From Isoptericola croceus (GTDB taxonomy: Bacteria > Actinomycetota > Actinomycetes > Actinomycetales > Cellulomonadaceae): 64,000 nucleotides of DNA. The stretch covers positions 57,166 through 121,165 of the forward strand of contig NZ_JARLLG010000012.1 of the NCBI RefSeq assembly GCF_029382255.1. The letters are read 5' to 3'. The notes under the pieces were generated by a model that had not been told where the DNA came from, searched no databases, and saw nothing but the letters and a program-made list of their open reading frames with translations. The position numbers were made by a program, and so were the translations under genes. How positions within the stretch are numbered: position 1 is the first letter of the stretch; each line of letters starts with the position of its first letter. Positions 32,311 to 40,995 of the stretch are shown here, piece after piece.

Positions 32311-32330
32311 CTAGGCTGCACGTCGACAGC
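32311..32330 (+). repeat. Direct repeat, right copy, at the breakpoint of the GrpB fragment
   Basis: CTAGGCTGCACGTCGACAGC, the partner of 31099-31118. It begins at the base next to the first codon of the truncated GrpB frame and marks the border between the accessory region and the ileS leader. Confidence 0.65.
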
Positions 32331-32365
32331 GGACGCACGTGAGCGCACCAGGTTGCGCGGCTCGC

Positions 32366-32607
32366 TATCATCGAGGCACAGGCATCGACCCGGCCATCAC
32401 CGGTGAGCCTCCGGAAGAACAGCCCGCACACACGGGCCCAGTAGACCCGGACGGGTAGGCCCGTCACAGCCGTCAAGGAGCGGCGGACCCCAGGGTCCGC
32501 AAGCGGGGTGGTACCGCGGCACGGCCAACGCAACAGCGAGCGCCGTCGTCGTCCTCGTGCAGCAGTGCCGTCGTCGTACCACCCGTCGCTTGTCCAGGAG
32601 CCCACCC
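32366..32607 (+). promoter_or_regulatory. T-box leader of ileS (translational type)
   Basis: A likely -10 TATCAT at 32366-32371 is followed by a short stem I around GGCCATCACCGGTGAGCC with the isoleucine specifier ATC at 32396-32398. CTCCGGAAGAACAGCC comes next, then further stems. The T-box is GGGTGGTACCGCGG at 32506-32519; its TGGT would pair with the uncharged tRNA-Ile NCCA end. GTACCACCC at 32576-32584 is complementary to GGGTGGTAC, and it lies just before the Shine-Dalgarno CAGGAG (32595-32600). This layout matches the actinobacterial ileS T-boxes that control translation: uncharged tRNA-Ile should expose the ribosome site. Confidence 0.85.
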
Positions 32608-35600
32608 ATGGCCTATCCGTTGCACCGCTCGTCCTCCTCGTCCGCAGACGCGCCCGGCGAAGCACCCGGTATCCCCGCCTCGCCGAGGCTGCCCGAGATC
32701 GAGCAGGACGTCCTGGCCTTCTGGGCCGCGGACGACACGTTCCATGCCTCGGTGGAGAAGAACGACGCCGGGCAGGACGGTGACAACGAGTTCGTCTTCT
32801 ACGACGGCCCGCCCTTCGCCAACGGCCTGCCGCACTACGGCCACCTGCTGACGGGGTACGCCAAGGACGTGGTGCCGCGGTACCAGACGATGCGCGGCCG
32901 GCGCGTCGAGCGCCGGTTCGGCTGGGACACCCACGGGTTGCCCGCCGAGCTCGAGGCGATGAGCCAGCTCGGGATCAAGACCAAGGACGAGATCCTCGAG
33001 CTCGGCATCGAGAAGTTCAACGACGCCTGCCGCACCTCGGTGCTGAAGTACACCTCCGAGTGGCGGGACTACGTCACCCGCCAGGCGCGCTGGGTCGACT
33101 TCGACGGCGACTACAAGACGCTCGACGCGACCTACATGGAGTCGGTCATGTGGGCGTTCGCCGAGCTCTACCGCAAGGGCCTGGTGTACTCGGACTTCCG
33201 TGTGCTGCCGTACTGCTGGAACGACCAGACGCCCCTGTCCAACCACGAGCTGCGCATGGACGACGACGTCTACCAGAACCGTCAGGACCCGGCGGTGACG
33301 GTCGGCTTCGAGGTCACGTCCGTGCCCGACGGCGGCGCGGACGCCGTGCGCGCCGGCGACAAGCTGCTCGTGTGGACCACCACGCCGTGGACCCTGCCGT
33401 CCAACCTGCTGATCATGGTGGGCGAGGACATCGACTACGTGGTCGTGGAGTCGGCGTACTCCGGGTCGACGGAGCGCTACGTCCTCGCCGAGGCGCGTCT
33501 GGGGCACTACGCCCGCGAGCTGACGGACGACGGCGCCGACGAGCCCCGCGTCGTCGGGCGGCTGACCGGCGCCGACCTCCTCGAGGTGGCCTACCGCCCG
33601 CCGTTCGCGTACTACGAGGGCCGTGAGCGGGCCCACCGTGTGGTGGCGGCGGACTTCGTCACCACCACCGACGGCACCGGCCTGGTGCACTCGGCCGGAG
33701 CCTTCGGCGAGGACGACAAGATCGTGTGCGACCGCGAGGGCGTCGCCTCCGTCATGCCGGTGGGCGCCGACGGCACGTTCACCCACCCGGTCGACGAGTA
33801 CGCCGGTCTGCAGGTCTTCGACGCCAACCTGCCGATCATCGACCACCTCAAGGCCGCGACCCGCGGCGAGCCGGACACCGGCTCGGTGACGACGGGCACG
33901 GTGCTGCTGCGCCGCGAGTCCTACGACCACTCGTACCCGCACTGCTGGCGCTGCCGCCAGCCGTTGATGTACATGGGTGTGTCCTCGTGGTTCGTCGAGG
34001 TCACGAAGATCAAGGACCGGATGCTCGAGCTGAACGAGCAGATCTCCTGGACGCCGGACCACATCCAGCACGGCCAGTTCGGCCGGTGGCTGGAGAACGC
34101 CCGCGACTGGTCGATCACCCGCAACCGGTTCTGGGGCTCGCCCGTGCCGGTGTGGCAGAGCGACGACCCCGCCTACCCCCGCACCGACGTCTACGGCTCC
34201 TTCGCCGAGATCGAGCGGGACTTCGGGCGTCTGCCGCGCAACGCGGCCGGTGAGCCGGATCTCCACCGCCCGTTCGTCGACGACCTCACGCGTCCCAACC
34301 CGGACGACCCGACGGGCCGGTCCACGATGCGACGCGTCGAGGACGTGCTCGACGTCTGGTTCGACTCGGGCTCCATGCCGTACGCCCAGGTGCACTACCC
34401 GTTCGACAACCGCGACTGGTTCGAGCACCACTACCCGGGCGACTTCATCGTCGAGTACATCGGCCAGACCCGCGGCTGGTTCTACACGCTGCACGTCCTG
34501 GCCACCGCGCTGTTCGACCGCCCGGCGTTCCGCACCGCCGTCTCGCACGGCATCGTGCTGGGCTCGGACGGGCGCAAGATGAGCAAGTCGCTGCGCAACT
34601 ACCCGGACGTCTCGGAGGTCTTCGACCGGGACGGCTCGGACGCGATGCGCTGGTTCCTCATGGCCTCGCCGATCCTGCGCGGCGGCAACCTCGTGGTCAC
34701 CGAGGAGGGCATCCGCGACGCGGTGCGCCAGGTGCTGCTGCCCCTGTGGAGCACGTACTACTTCTTCACCCTGTACGCGAACAGCGCCTCGGGGTCCGAT
34801 GGCGCAGGCTACGTCGCGCAGCCTGTCGCGCCCGAGCGGGTGGCCGGGATGCCGGCGCTCGACCGCTACCTGCTGGCGCGGACGCACGATCTCGTGGCCA
34901 CGGTCACCGAGCAGCTCGACGCCTACGACATCTCCGGGGCGTGCGAGACCGTGCGCGAGCACCTGGACGTGCTGACCAACTGGTACGTGCGCACCCAGCG
35001 GGACCGCTTCTGGGCCGAGGACGCTGACGCCTTCGACACCCTGTCCACCGCGCTCGAGGTGCTGTGCCGCGTCATGGCACCCCTCGCGCCGCTGCTGACC
35101 GAGGAGATCTGGCGTGGCCTGACCGGCGGCCGGTCGGTGCACCTCGCCGACTGGCCCACCGTGCAGAACACCCCCGCGCTGGTGCCCGACGCCGCGCTCG
35201 TCGGCGCGATGGACGAGGTGCGCGCCGTCGTCTCCACGACGCTCGCCCTGCGCAAGGCGCACCAGCTGCGGGTCCGCCAGCCGCTGGCCCGGCTGACCGT
35301 GGCCGTGCCGGACCCGGAGGCGCTCGCGGACTACGCCGCGCTGCTCACCTCCGAGCTCAACGTCAAGGCCGTGGACCTGGTGACGGCCGACGCCGAGGCG
35401 TCCGTGCGGTTCGGCATCACCGAGCGGCTCGCAGTCAACGCCCGCGCGGCCGGGCCCCGGTTGGGCCGCGGTGTCCAGGCGGTCATCAAGGCGGCCAAGG
35501 CGGGTGCCTGGCACAAGGACGACGGCGGCGCGGTCGTCGTCGCGACCGCCGACGGTGACGTCGCTCTGCTCGAGCCGGAGTACGAGCTGACCACCGTCGT

Positions 35601-35928
35601 CGGCGACGAGGCAGGCGAGGACGTGGCGGCGAGCGTGCTGCCGGGCGGTGGGTTCGTCGTGCTCGACCTGGCGCTCGACGACGCGCTGCGCGCCGAGGGA
35701 TACGCCCGCGACGTCGTCCGCGACGTCCAGGACGCCCGCAAGGCTGCCGGGCTCGAGGTGAGCGACCGGATCGACCTCGTGCTCGAGGTCCCGACGGCGC
35801 ACGTGCCCGACGTCGAGGCGCACCGCGCGCTGGTGGCGCGCGAGACGCTGGCCCACACCCTGACGGTGACCGGTGCCGAGGGCACCGCGCGCGCCGTCCA
35901 CGTCACGAAGCACGAGGGAGACGCATGA
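32608..35928 (+). CDS. ileS: Isoleucyl-tRNA synthetase
   Basis: A 1106-residue class Ia synthetase that charges tRNA-Ile in the cytosol. The HIGH motif is PHYGH (residues 75-79 region) and KMSKS lies at about 657 ([13 protein letters not shown]). The CP1 editing domain includes [12 protein letters not shown], and the anticodon-binding region follows residue 730. The length and the [14 protein letters not shown] context place it with the long, eukaryote-like IleS group found in actinobacteria. ATG 32608 follows CAGGAGCCCACCC and the T-box. It overlaps folC by 4 nt (ATGA). Confidence 0.95.
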   Translation: MAYPLHRSSSSSADAPGEAPGIPASPRLPEIEQDVLAFWAADDTFHASVEKNDAGQDGDNEFVFYDGPPFANGLPHYGHLLTGYAKDVVPRYQTMRGRRVERRFGWDTHGLPAELEAMSQLGIKTKDEILELGIEKFNDACRTSVLKYTSEWRDYVTRQARWVDFDGDYKTLDATYMESVMWAFAELYRKGLVYSDFRVLPYCWNDQTPLSNHELRMDDDVYQNRQDPAVTVGFEVTSVPDGGADAVRAGDKLLVWTTTPWTLPSNLLIMVGEDIDYVVVESAYSGSTERYVLAEARLGHYARELTDDGADEPRVVGRLTGADLLEVAYRPPFAYYEGRERAHRVVAADFVTTTDGTGLVHSAGAFGEDDKIVCDREGVASVMPVGADGTFTHPVDEYAGLQVFDANLPIIDHLKAATRGEPDTGSVTTGTVLLRRESYDHSYPHCWRCRQPLMYMGVSSWFVEVTKIKDRMLELNEQISWTPDHIQHGQFGRWLENARDWSITRNRFWGSPVPVWQSDDPAYPRTDVYGSFAEIERDFGRLPRNAAGEPDLHRPFVDDLTRPNPDDPTGRSTMRRVEDVLDVWFDSGSMPYAQVHYPFDNRDWFEHHYPGDFIVEYIGQTRGWFYTLHVLATALFDRPAFRTAVSHGIVLGSDGRKMSKSLRNYPDVSEVFDRDGSDAMRWFLMASPILRGGNLVVTEEGIRDAVRQVLLPLWSTYYFFTLYANSASGSDGAGYVAQPVAPERVAGMPALDRYLLARTHDLVATVTEQLDAYDISGACETVREHLDVLTNWYVRTQRDRFWAEDADAFDTLSTALEVLCRVMAPLAPLLTEEIWRGLTGGRSVHLADWPTVQNTPALVPDAALVGAMDEVRAVVSTTLALRKAHQLRVRQPLARLTVAVPDPEALADYAALLTSELNVKAVDLVTADAEASVRFGITERLAVNARAAGPRLGRGVQAVIKAAKAGAWHKDDGGAVVVATADGDVALLEPEYELTTVVGDEAGEDVAASVLPGGGFVVLDLALDDALRAEGYARDVVRDVQDARKAAGLEVSDRIDLVLEVPTAHVPDVEAHRALVARETLAHTLTVTGAEGTARAVHVTKHEGDA

Positions 35929-37352
35929 GCGACGGCGCCCGCACGAACGACCCGAAGAAGGCGAAGGCCGCTGAGCGTCAGGCGGCCCGGGCCGCTGCGG
36001 AGGACGCCGCGGCCCGCGAGGACCTGGAGCGCGTCTATGCGCACATCGTCTCGCGCGCGCCGGAGCACGACGTGTCCCCGACGATCGACCGCGTCGCGCG
36101 GCTGCTGGAGCTCCTCGGCGACCCGCAGCGCTCGTTCCGCGCCATCCACCTGACGGGGACCAACGGCAAGTCGTCGACGGCTCGCATGGCCGAACGCCTC
36201 GTGCGCGAGCACGGGCTGCGCACCGGACTGTTCACCTCGCCGCACCTGACGAGCGTCACCGAGCGCATCTGCGTCGACGGCGAGCCGCTGAGCGCCGCAC
36301 GGTTCGTGGAGGTCTGGGAGGACGTCTTCCCGTACGTCCAGGTCGTGGACACCGAGCTCGAGGAGTCGGGCCAGTCCCGGCTGAACTTCTTCGAGGTGCT
36401 GACCGGGCTGGCGTTCGCCGCATTCGCGGACGCCCCGGTCGACGTCGCGGTCCTCGAGGTCGGCATGGGCGGGACGTGGGACACCACCAACACCGTCGAC
36501 GCGGAGGTCGCGGTCGTCACGCCGGTGAGCATCGACCACGAGAAGTGGCTCGGGTCGACGCCGGCGCAGATCGCCGAGGTGAAGTCGGGGATCATCAAGT
36601 CGGGCGCGACGGCCGTCGTCGCCGAGCAGCTGCCCGAGGTGGACTCCGTGCTCGTCGAGCGGGCGGCGACGGTCCGCGCCCGCCTGCTGCGCGAGGGCGT
36701 GGACCTCGACGTGGCAGCCCGCCAGATCGCCGTCGGTGGGCAGATGCTGGCGCTGCGCACGCCGCTGGCGACCTACACCGACGTCTTCCTGCCGCTGCAT
36801 GGCGCGCACCAGGCGCACAACGCCCTGCTGGCGCTGACCGCCGTCGAGCAGATGCTCGGCGGCCGGGCGCTGGACGGGGGAGTGGTGGAGACGGCCTTCG
36901 CGGACGTGGCCGTGCCCGGCCGGCTGGAGCTCGTCCGGTCCAGCCCGACCGTGCTGGTGGATGCCGCGCACAACCCGCACGGGGCGGAGGCGCTGGTGGC
37001 GGCGCTGGAGGAGTCGTTCAGCCTGCGTTCGGTCGTCGGTGTGGTCGGGGTGATGGCCGACAAGGACGCCGAGGGTCTGCTCGCCACGCTGGAGCCCGCG
37101 CTGTCGCATGTGGTGCTGACGCGCAGCTCCTCCGAGCGCTCGGCGGACCCGCACGACCTCGCCGAGCTGGCTCGCGAGATCTTCGGCGAGGACCGCGTGC
37201 ACACGGCCGAACGGCTCGACGCCGCCCTGCAGGTCGCGACCGATCTCGCCGAGGCGGACGACGTCGTCGGGGTCGGCACGGGGACCGGGGTGGTCGTCAC
37301 GGGCTCGGTGATCACGGTGGCCGACGCGCGCATCCTGCTCGGCCGGGCCTGA
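35925..37352 (+). CDS. folC: Folylpolyglutamate synthase/dihydrofolate synthase
   Basis: A 475-residue Mur-ligase-family enzyme that adds glutamate to folates. A basic, Ala-rich N-terminal extension of about 35 residues precedes the domain. P-loop is [14 protein letters not shown], then [15 protein letters not shown], the omega-loop region [14 protein letters not shown] (typical GGRxDATN variant) and [10 protein letters not shown]. The C-terminal domain has [15 protein letters not shown]. It is translationally coupled to ileS. Normally DUF4233 and ndk follow directly; here dhaKLM intervenes. Confidence 0.92.
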   Translation: MSDGARTNDPKKAKAAERQAARAAAEDAAAREDLERVYAHIVSRAPEHDVSPTIDRVARLLELLGDPQRSFRAIHLTGTNGKSSTARMAERLVREHGLRTGLFTSPHLTSVTERICVDGEPLSAARFVEVWEDVFPYVQVVDTELEESGQSRLNFFEVLTGLAFAAFADAPVDVAVLEVGMGGTWDTTNTVDAEVAVVTPVSIDHEKWLGSTPAQIAEVKSGIIKSGATAVVAEQLPEVDSVLVERAATVRARLLREGVDLDVAARQIAVGGQMLALRTPLATYTDVFLPLHGAHQAHNALLALTAVEQMLGGRALDGGVVETAFADVAVPGRLELVRSSPTVLVDAAHNPHGAEALVAALEESFSLRSVVGVVGVMADKDAEGLLATLEPALSHVVLTRSSSERSADPHDLAELAREIFGEDRVHTAERLDAALQVATDLAEADDVVGVGTGTGVVVTGSVITVADARILLGRA

Positions 37353-37448
37353 GCTCGCTGCCGCCACGGCCGCCGTGTCCGGATGCTGCGCCGGTCGTCC
37401 CGCGGGTGTTGGATGGGCCCCAGGGACGACCGAAGGGGATGGTCCGTG

Positions 37449-38444
37449 ATGAAGAAGCTGCTGGACGACCCGGCGCAAGCCGTCGATGACTCGTTGCGAG
37501 GGTTCGCCCTGGCGCACGCGGGCGAGGTGGAGGTGCGGTTCGACCCCACGTTCGTGCTGCGGGCCGGTGGGACGCCACCCGGACAGGTGGCGGTGGTCAG
37601 CGGCGGGGGCTCCGGCCACGAGCCGTTGCACGCCGGGTTCGTCGGGTCCGGCATGCTCGACGCCGCGGTGCCCGGGGCGGTCTTCACCTCCCCGACGCCG
37701 GACCAGGCGGCCGCCGCGCTCCAGGCGGCCGACGGCGGCGCGGGGGTGCTCGCGGTGGTCAAGAACTACACCGGCGACGTGCTCAACTTCGAGACCGGTG
37801 TCGAGCTGGTGCAGGCGGACGGCACCGAGGTCGTCAGCGTCCTCGTCAACGACGACGTCGCGGTGGAGGACTCGCTCTACACGGCGGGACGGCGGGGCGT
37901 CGCGGGCACGGTCGCGGTGGAGAAGATCGCGGGCGCGGCCGCCGCCCGCGGTGACGACCTGGCCACGGTCGCGGAGCTGGCCGAGCGGGTCGTCGCCGGG
38001 GTGCGCACGATGGGCGTGGCGCTGACCGCGTGCACGGTTCCCCACGTGGGCCGCCCGGGCTTCGACCTGGCCGACGACGAGGTGGAGATCGGGATCGGGA
38101 TCCACGGCGAGCCGGGGCGGCACCGTGTGTCCGCCTCCGGGGCCACCGACATCACCCGGCGGCTGGTCGACCCGGTCGTCGAGGACCTCGACCTGGCCGA
38201 GGGGGAGCGGGTCCTGCTGTTCGTCAACGGGATGGGCGGTACGCCGTTGAGCGAGCTCTACGTCGTCTACGGCCGTGCCCGCGAGCTGCTCGCCGAGCGA
38301 GGCGTGGAGGTGACGCGATCACTGGTCGGCAGCTATGTCACCTCGCTGGAGATGCAGGGCGCCTCGATCACCGTGCTGCGGCTCGACGACGAGCTGACCG
38401 AGCTGTGGGACGCGCCCGTGCGCACGCCGGCGCTACGCTGGTGA
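37449..38444 (+). CDS. dhaK: Dihydroxyacetone kinase subunit DhaK
   Basis: A 331-residue subunit that binds dihydroxyacetone covalently as a hemiaminal. VAVVSGGGSGHEPLHAGFVG (near residue 40) is the substrate loop. KNYTGDVLNFE and the active-site His in EIGIGIHGEPGRHR (near 217) complete the site. It works with DhaL (ADP) and DhaM (phosphoryl donor from the PTS). ATG 37449 is chosen; the GTG one codon before is also possible. Its stop overlaps the dhaL start (GTGA). Confidence 0.92.
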   Translation: MKKLLDDPAQAVDDSLRGFALAHAGEVEVRFDPTFVLRAGGTPPGQVAVVSGGGSGHEPLHAGFVGSGMLDAAVPGAVFTSPTPDQAAAALQAADGGAGVLAVVKNYTGDVLNFETGVELVQADGTEVVSVLVNDDVAVEDSLYTAGRRGVAGTVAVEKIAGAAAARGDDLATVAELAERVVAGVRTMGVALTACTVPHVGRPGFDLADDEVEIGIGIHGEPGRHRVSASGATDITRRLVDPVVEDLDLAEGERVLLFVNGMGGTPLSELYVVYGRARELLAERGVEVTRSLVGSYVTSLEMQGASITVLRLDDELTELWDAPVRTPALRW

Positions 38445-39088
38445 GCGTGCTGGATGTCGCCTGGGCCGAACGCTGGATGCACGTCGCTGCCACCGACGTC
38501 CGTGCCGCCCGTGACGAGCTGACCGAGCTCGACCGCCGCATCGGCGACGGTGATCACGGCGTCAACCTCGACCGCGGGCTGAGCGCCGTCGTCGGACGGC
38601 TGGACGATCCCGCCCAACCGGTGCGTGAGACGGTCGGGCAGGTGCTGCGCCTCGCCGCCACGACCATGATGTCCACGGTGGGCGGTGCCGCCGGGCCGCT
38701 CTACGGCACGGCGTTCCTGCGCGCGTCCAAGGTGACCGATCGTGCGGAGCTGGGACCGACCGGCGTCGTCGCGCTGGTGGAGGCCGCGCTCGAGGGGATC
38801 GTCGCCCGAGGTCGGGCGACGGTGGGCGAGAAGACGATGGTCGACGCCTGGCAGCCGGCGGCCGAGGCCGCCGAGCGTGCCGAGGGGGCCGAGCACGTGG
38901 TGGACGTGCTGCGGGCGGCGGCGGCAGCGGCCTCGGCGGGGTCGGCCTCGACCGTTCCGCTCGTGGCGACGAAGGGGCGAGCCTCCTACCTGGCCGAGCG
39001 CAGTGCGGGTACCGAGGACCCGGGAGCCCGCTCGTCAGCGATCATCCTGGCTGCCGCGGTCGCTGCGGCCGAGGGGAGCGGCGGGTGA
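38441..39088 (+). CDS. dhaL: Dihydroxyacetone kinase subunit DhaL
   Basis: A 215-residue all-helical subunit carrying tightly bound ADP. The Mg-binding Asp cluster is in ELDRRIGDGDHGVNLDRG (near residue 35), and TTMMSTVGGAAGPLYGTAF is the nucleotide loop. GEKTMVDAWQPA and TKGRASYLAERSAGTEDPGA are family landmarks. It transfers phosphate from DhaM to dihydroxyacetone on DhaK. GTG start overlaps dhaK; the stop overlaps dhaM (GTGA). Confidence 0.92.
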   Translation: MSVLDVAWAERWMHVAATDVRAARDELTELDRRIGDGDHGVNLDRGLSAVVGRLDDPAQPVRETVGQVLRLAATTMMSTVGGAAGPLYGTAFLRASKVTDRAELGPTGVVALVEAALEGIVARGRATVGEKTMVDAWQPAAEAAERAEGAEHVVDVLRAAAAAASAGSASTVPLVATKGRASYLAERSAGTEDPGARSSAIILAAAVAAAEGSGG

Positions 39089-39855
39089 GCGTCGGCCTGG
39101 TGCTCGTCGCACACTCCGTGCGCCTCGCGGACGGTACGGCCGAGCTGGCCCGGCAGATGGCTCCGGACGTCGTGGTGGGTTGCGCCGCCGGGGACGTCGA
39201 CGGCGGTCTGGGCACCTCGTTGGCGCGCGTGCAGGACGCGCTCGAGGTTGCGCTCGCGGAGACCGACGGCGTGGTCGTGCTCGCCGACCTCGGGTCGGCG
39301 ATGCTCACGGTCGAGTCGGCCTTCGAGCTGGACCCGGAGCTGCCGGCGAGGGCGAGGCTGGTGTCCGCCCCGTTCGTCGAGGGCGCTGTCGCGGCGGCCG
39401 TGACAGCACAGCAGGGTGCGGTGCTCGACTCCGTCGCCGAGGCGGCCGAGGCCGCGGTGCGGTCCATCGGGCCGAGCCCGGTCATGCAGCTCGTCGAGGT
39501 GGAGGGCGCCGATGCCGCCGACGGCCCCGCTGTCATCGCGACCCGCGCGTCGGGCGAGGTGGTCCTGACGCCCGGTCCGCCGTCGTCGGGCGGTCCGGAC
39601 GAGGTGAGCGAGACGGTGACGATCCCCAACCCGCTGGGCCTGCACGCCCGTCCCGCCGCGGTCGTCGCCCGGGCGGTCGCCGGCCTGGGTGTGCCGGTCA
39701 CCATCGACGGGGCCGACGCGACGAGCGTGCTGCAGCTCATGTCGCTCGGCACCACCGCGGGAGACGTCGTGCGGGTCACGGCGCGGGGAGCGCATGCCGA
39801 GGCCGCCGTCGCCGTCGTCGTCGGTCTGGTCCAGGGTGGCTTCGGGGAGGCGTAG
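39085..39855 (+). CDS. dhaM: DhaM phosphotransferase with EIIA-Man and HPr domains
   Basis: A 256-residue fusion. Residues about 1-130 are the mannose-type EIIA domain with the phosphorylated His in LVLVAHSVRLADG (residue 9 region). Residues about 170-256 are an HPr domain with the active His at about 187 in NPLGLHARPAAVVARAV. The third (EI-like) domain found in E. coli DhaM is absent, so phosphate must come from the cell's enzyme I. It phosphorylates the ADP on DhaL. Confidence 0.9.
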   Translation: MSVGLVLVAHSVRLADGTAELARQMAPDVVVGCAAGDVDGGLGTSLARVQDALEVALAETDGVVVLADLGSAMLTVESAFELDPELPARARLVSAPFVEGAVAAAVTAQQGAVLDSVAEAAEAAVRSIGPSPVMQLVEVEGADAADGPAVIATRASGEVVLTPGPPSSGGPDEVSETVTIPNPLGLHARPAAVVARAVAGLGVPVTIDGADATSVLQLMSLGTTAGDVVRVTARGAHAEAAVAVVVGLVQGGFGEA

Positions 39856-39927
39856 ACCACCCGTGCCGCGTCGGTGCACCGTGACCGTCGGGCACGACCA
39901 GGACGGTCTGACCGATATCGTGGACCG

Positions 39928-40371
39928 GTGAGCAAGAAGGACGACCGCCCCCGCCCCGGCGACACGATCAAGCCCCGCAAGCCAGCCAAGGCGCAGTTCG
40001 CCACCACGGTGCTGCAGCTCGAGGCGTTCGCGGTGCTGTTCGCGGCCCTCGCGCTGTACGGGCTGCGCAACTCGGCCTACGAGCGTGGGCCGCTGGTGCT
40101 GCCGTCGACGGCAGCCCTGTGGACCGTCGCCGGTGTGCTGTTCGTGGTGCTGATCCTGCTGTCCCGGATGGTCGCCCGCCCCGGCGGGTACGTGGCCGGG
40201 TCGGTCGTCCAGGTCCCGGTGCTGGCCATGGGCCTGCTGTTGCCGATGATGTTCGTGGTCGGCGCGATCTTCGTCGCCATGTGGGTGGTGTCGCTGCGCC
40301 TCGGTGGTCGGATCGACCGTGAGCGCGCCGAGTACGACGCGGCCAACCCGGAGACGGCGCCGAACACCTGA
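39928..40371 (+). CDS. DUF4233 family membrane protein
   Basis: A 147-residue protein with a basic N-terminus ([20 protein letters not shown]) and four hydrophobic segments (about 28-45, 58-78, 86-100 and 103-122). It matches DUF4233, a family of unknown function found mainly in actinobacteria between folC and ndk. Here dhaKLM lies between it and folC. The GTG start (39928) is supported by the family length and the hydrophobic pattern. Confidence 0.8.
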   Translation: MSKKDDRPRPGDTIKPRKPAKAQFATTVLQLEAFAVLFAALALYGLRNSAYERGPLVLPSTAALWTVAGVLFVVLILLSRMVARPGGYVAGSVVQVPVLAMGLLLPMMFVVGAIFVAMWVVSLRLGGRIDRERAEYDAANPETAPNT

Positions 40372-40394
40372 CGTGGCCGGATAGGGTTTGCGGC

Positions 40395-40835
40395 ATGACC
40401 GAAGCAACCACGCCTGCGCTCGAGCGCACCCTCGTCCTCGTCAAGCCAGACGGCGTCCGCCGCGGCCTGTCCGGTGAGATCCTGCGGCGCGTCGAGGCCA
40501 AGGGCTACACGCTCACGGCCGTCGAGCTGAAGAGCGCCACAACCGACCTCCTGGCCCAGCACTACGCCGAGCACGAGGGCAAGCCGTTCTACGCCCCGCT
40601 CGTGGAGTTCATGCTCTCCGGCCCGGTCCTGGCCGCCGTGGCCGAGGGCCAGGGCGTCATCGCCGGCTTCCGCTCGCTGGCCGGGGCCACCGACCCGACG
40701 GCCGCAGCCCCGGGGACCATCCGTGGCGACCTCGGCCGGGACTGGGGTCTGAAGGTCCAGCAGAACCTCGTGCACGGCTCGGACTCGCCCGAGTCCGCGG
40801 AGCGCGAGATCGGCCTCTGGTTCCCCAACCTCTGA
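40395..40835 (+). CDS. ndk: Nucleoside-diphosphate kinase
   Basis: A 146-residue enzyme that equilibrates nucleoside tri- and diphosphates. [20 protein letters not shown] is the N-terminal signature, and the phosphorylated His is residue 127 in [17 protein letters not shown]. The length and the ending IGLWFPNL are typical. It starts 23 nt after DUF4233 and is followed by a long palindrome at 40845-40914. Confidence 0.95.
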   Translation: MTEATTPALERTLVLVKPDGVRRGLSGEILRRVEAKGYTLTAVELKSATTDLLAQHYAEHEGKPFYAPLVEFMLSGPVLAAVAEGQGVIAGFRSLAGATDPTAAAPGTIRGDLGRDWGLKVQQNLVHGSDSPESAEREIGLWFPNL

Positions 40836-40844
40836 TCCCCTGCG

Positions 40845-40914
40845 CTGTGGGCGGAGAATCTGGCCCGAATCGTTCGGTTCGCCCGGATCTTCGGCACAGA
40901 TTCTCCGCCCACAG
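40845..40914. terminator. Long perfect palindrome after ndk
   Basis: CTGTGGGCGGAGAATCTG (40845-40862) pairs perfectly with CAGATTCTCCGCCCACAG (40897-40914): an 18-bp stem with a 34-nt loop. It starts 9 nt after the ndk stop and may end that transcript, although it lacks a T-run and the arms are not especially G+C rich. Being fully symmetric it could serve either strand or be a mobile palindromic element. The smc start lies 81 bp further on. Confidence 0.55.
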
Positions 40915-40995
40915 CAGTGGTCGGGCGGGGTGTGGGTCGGGGAACGCCGTCGCGGGTGCCCCGGATCGCGTCCGACGGCGGATACTCTCGAGCAC

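Noticed and set aside
32473-35913. A 1146-codon open frame on the minus strand across ileS
   Set aside because: It is the mirror of ileS in very G+C-rich DNA. The translation is Arg/Val/His-rich with no domain, and the plus strand has all IleS motifs.
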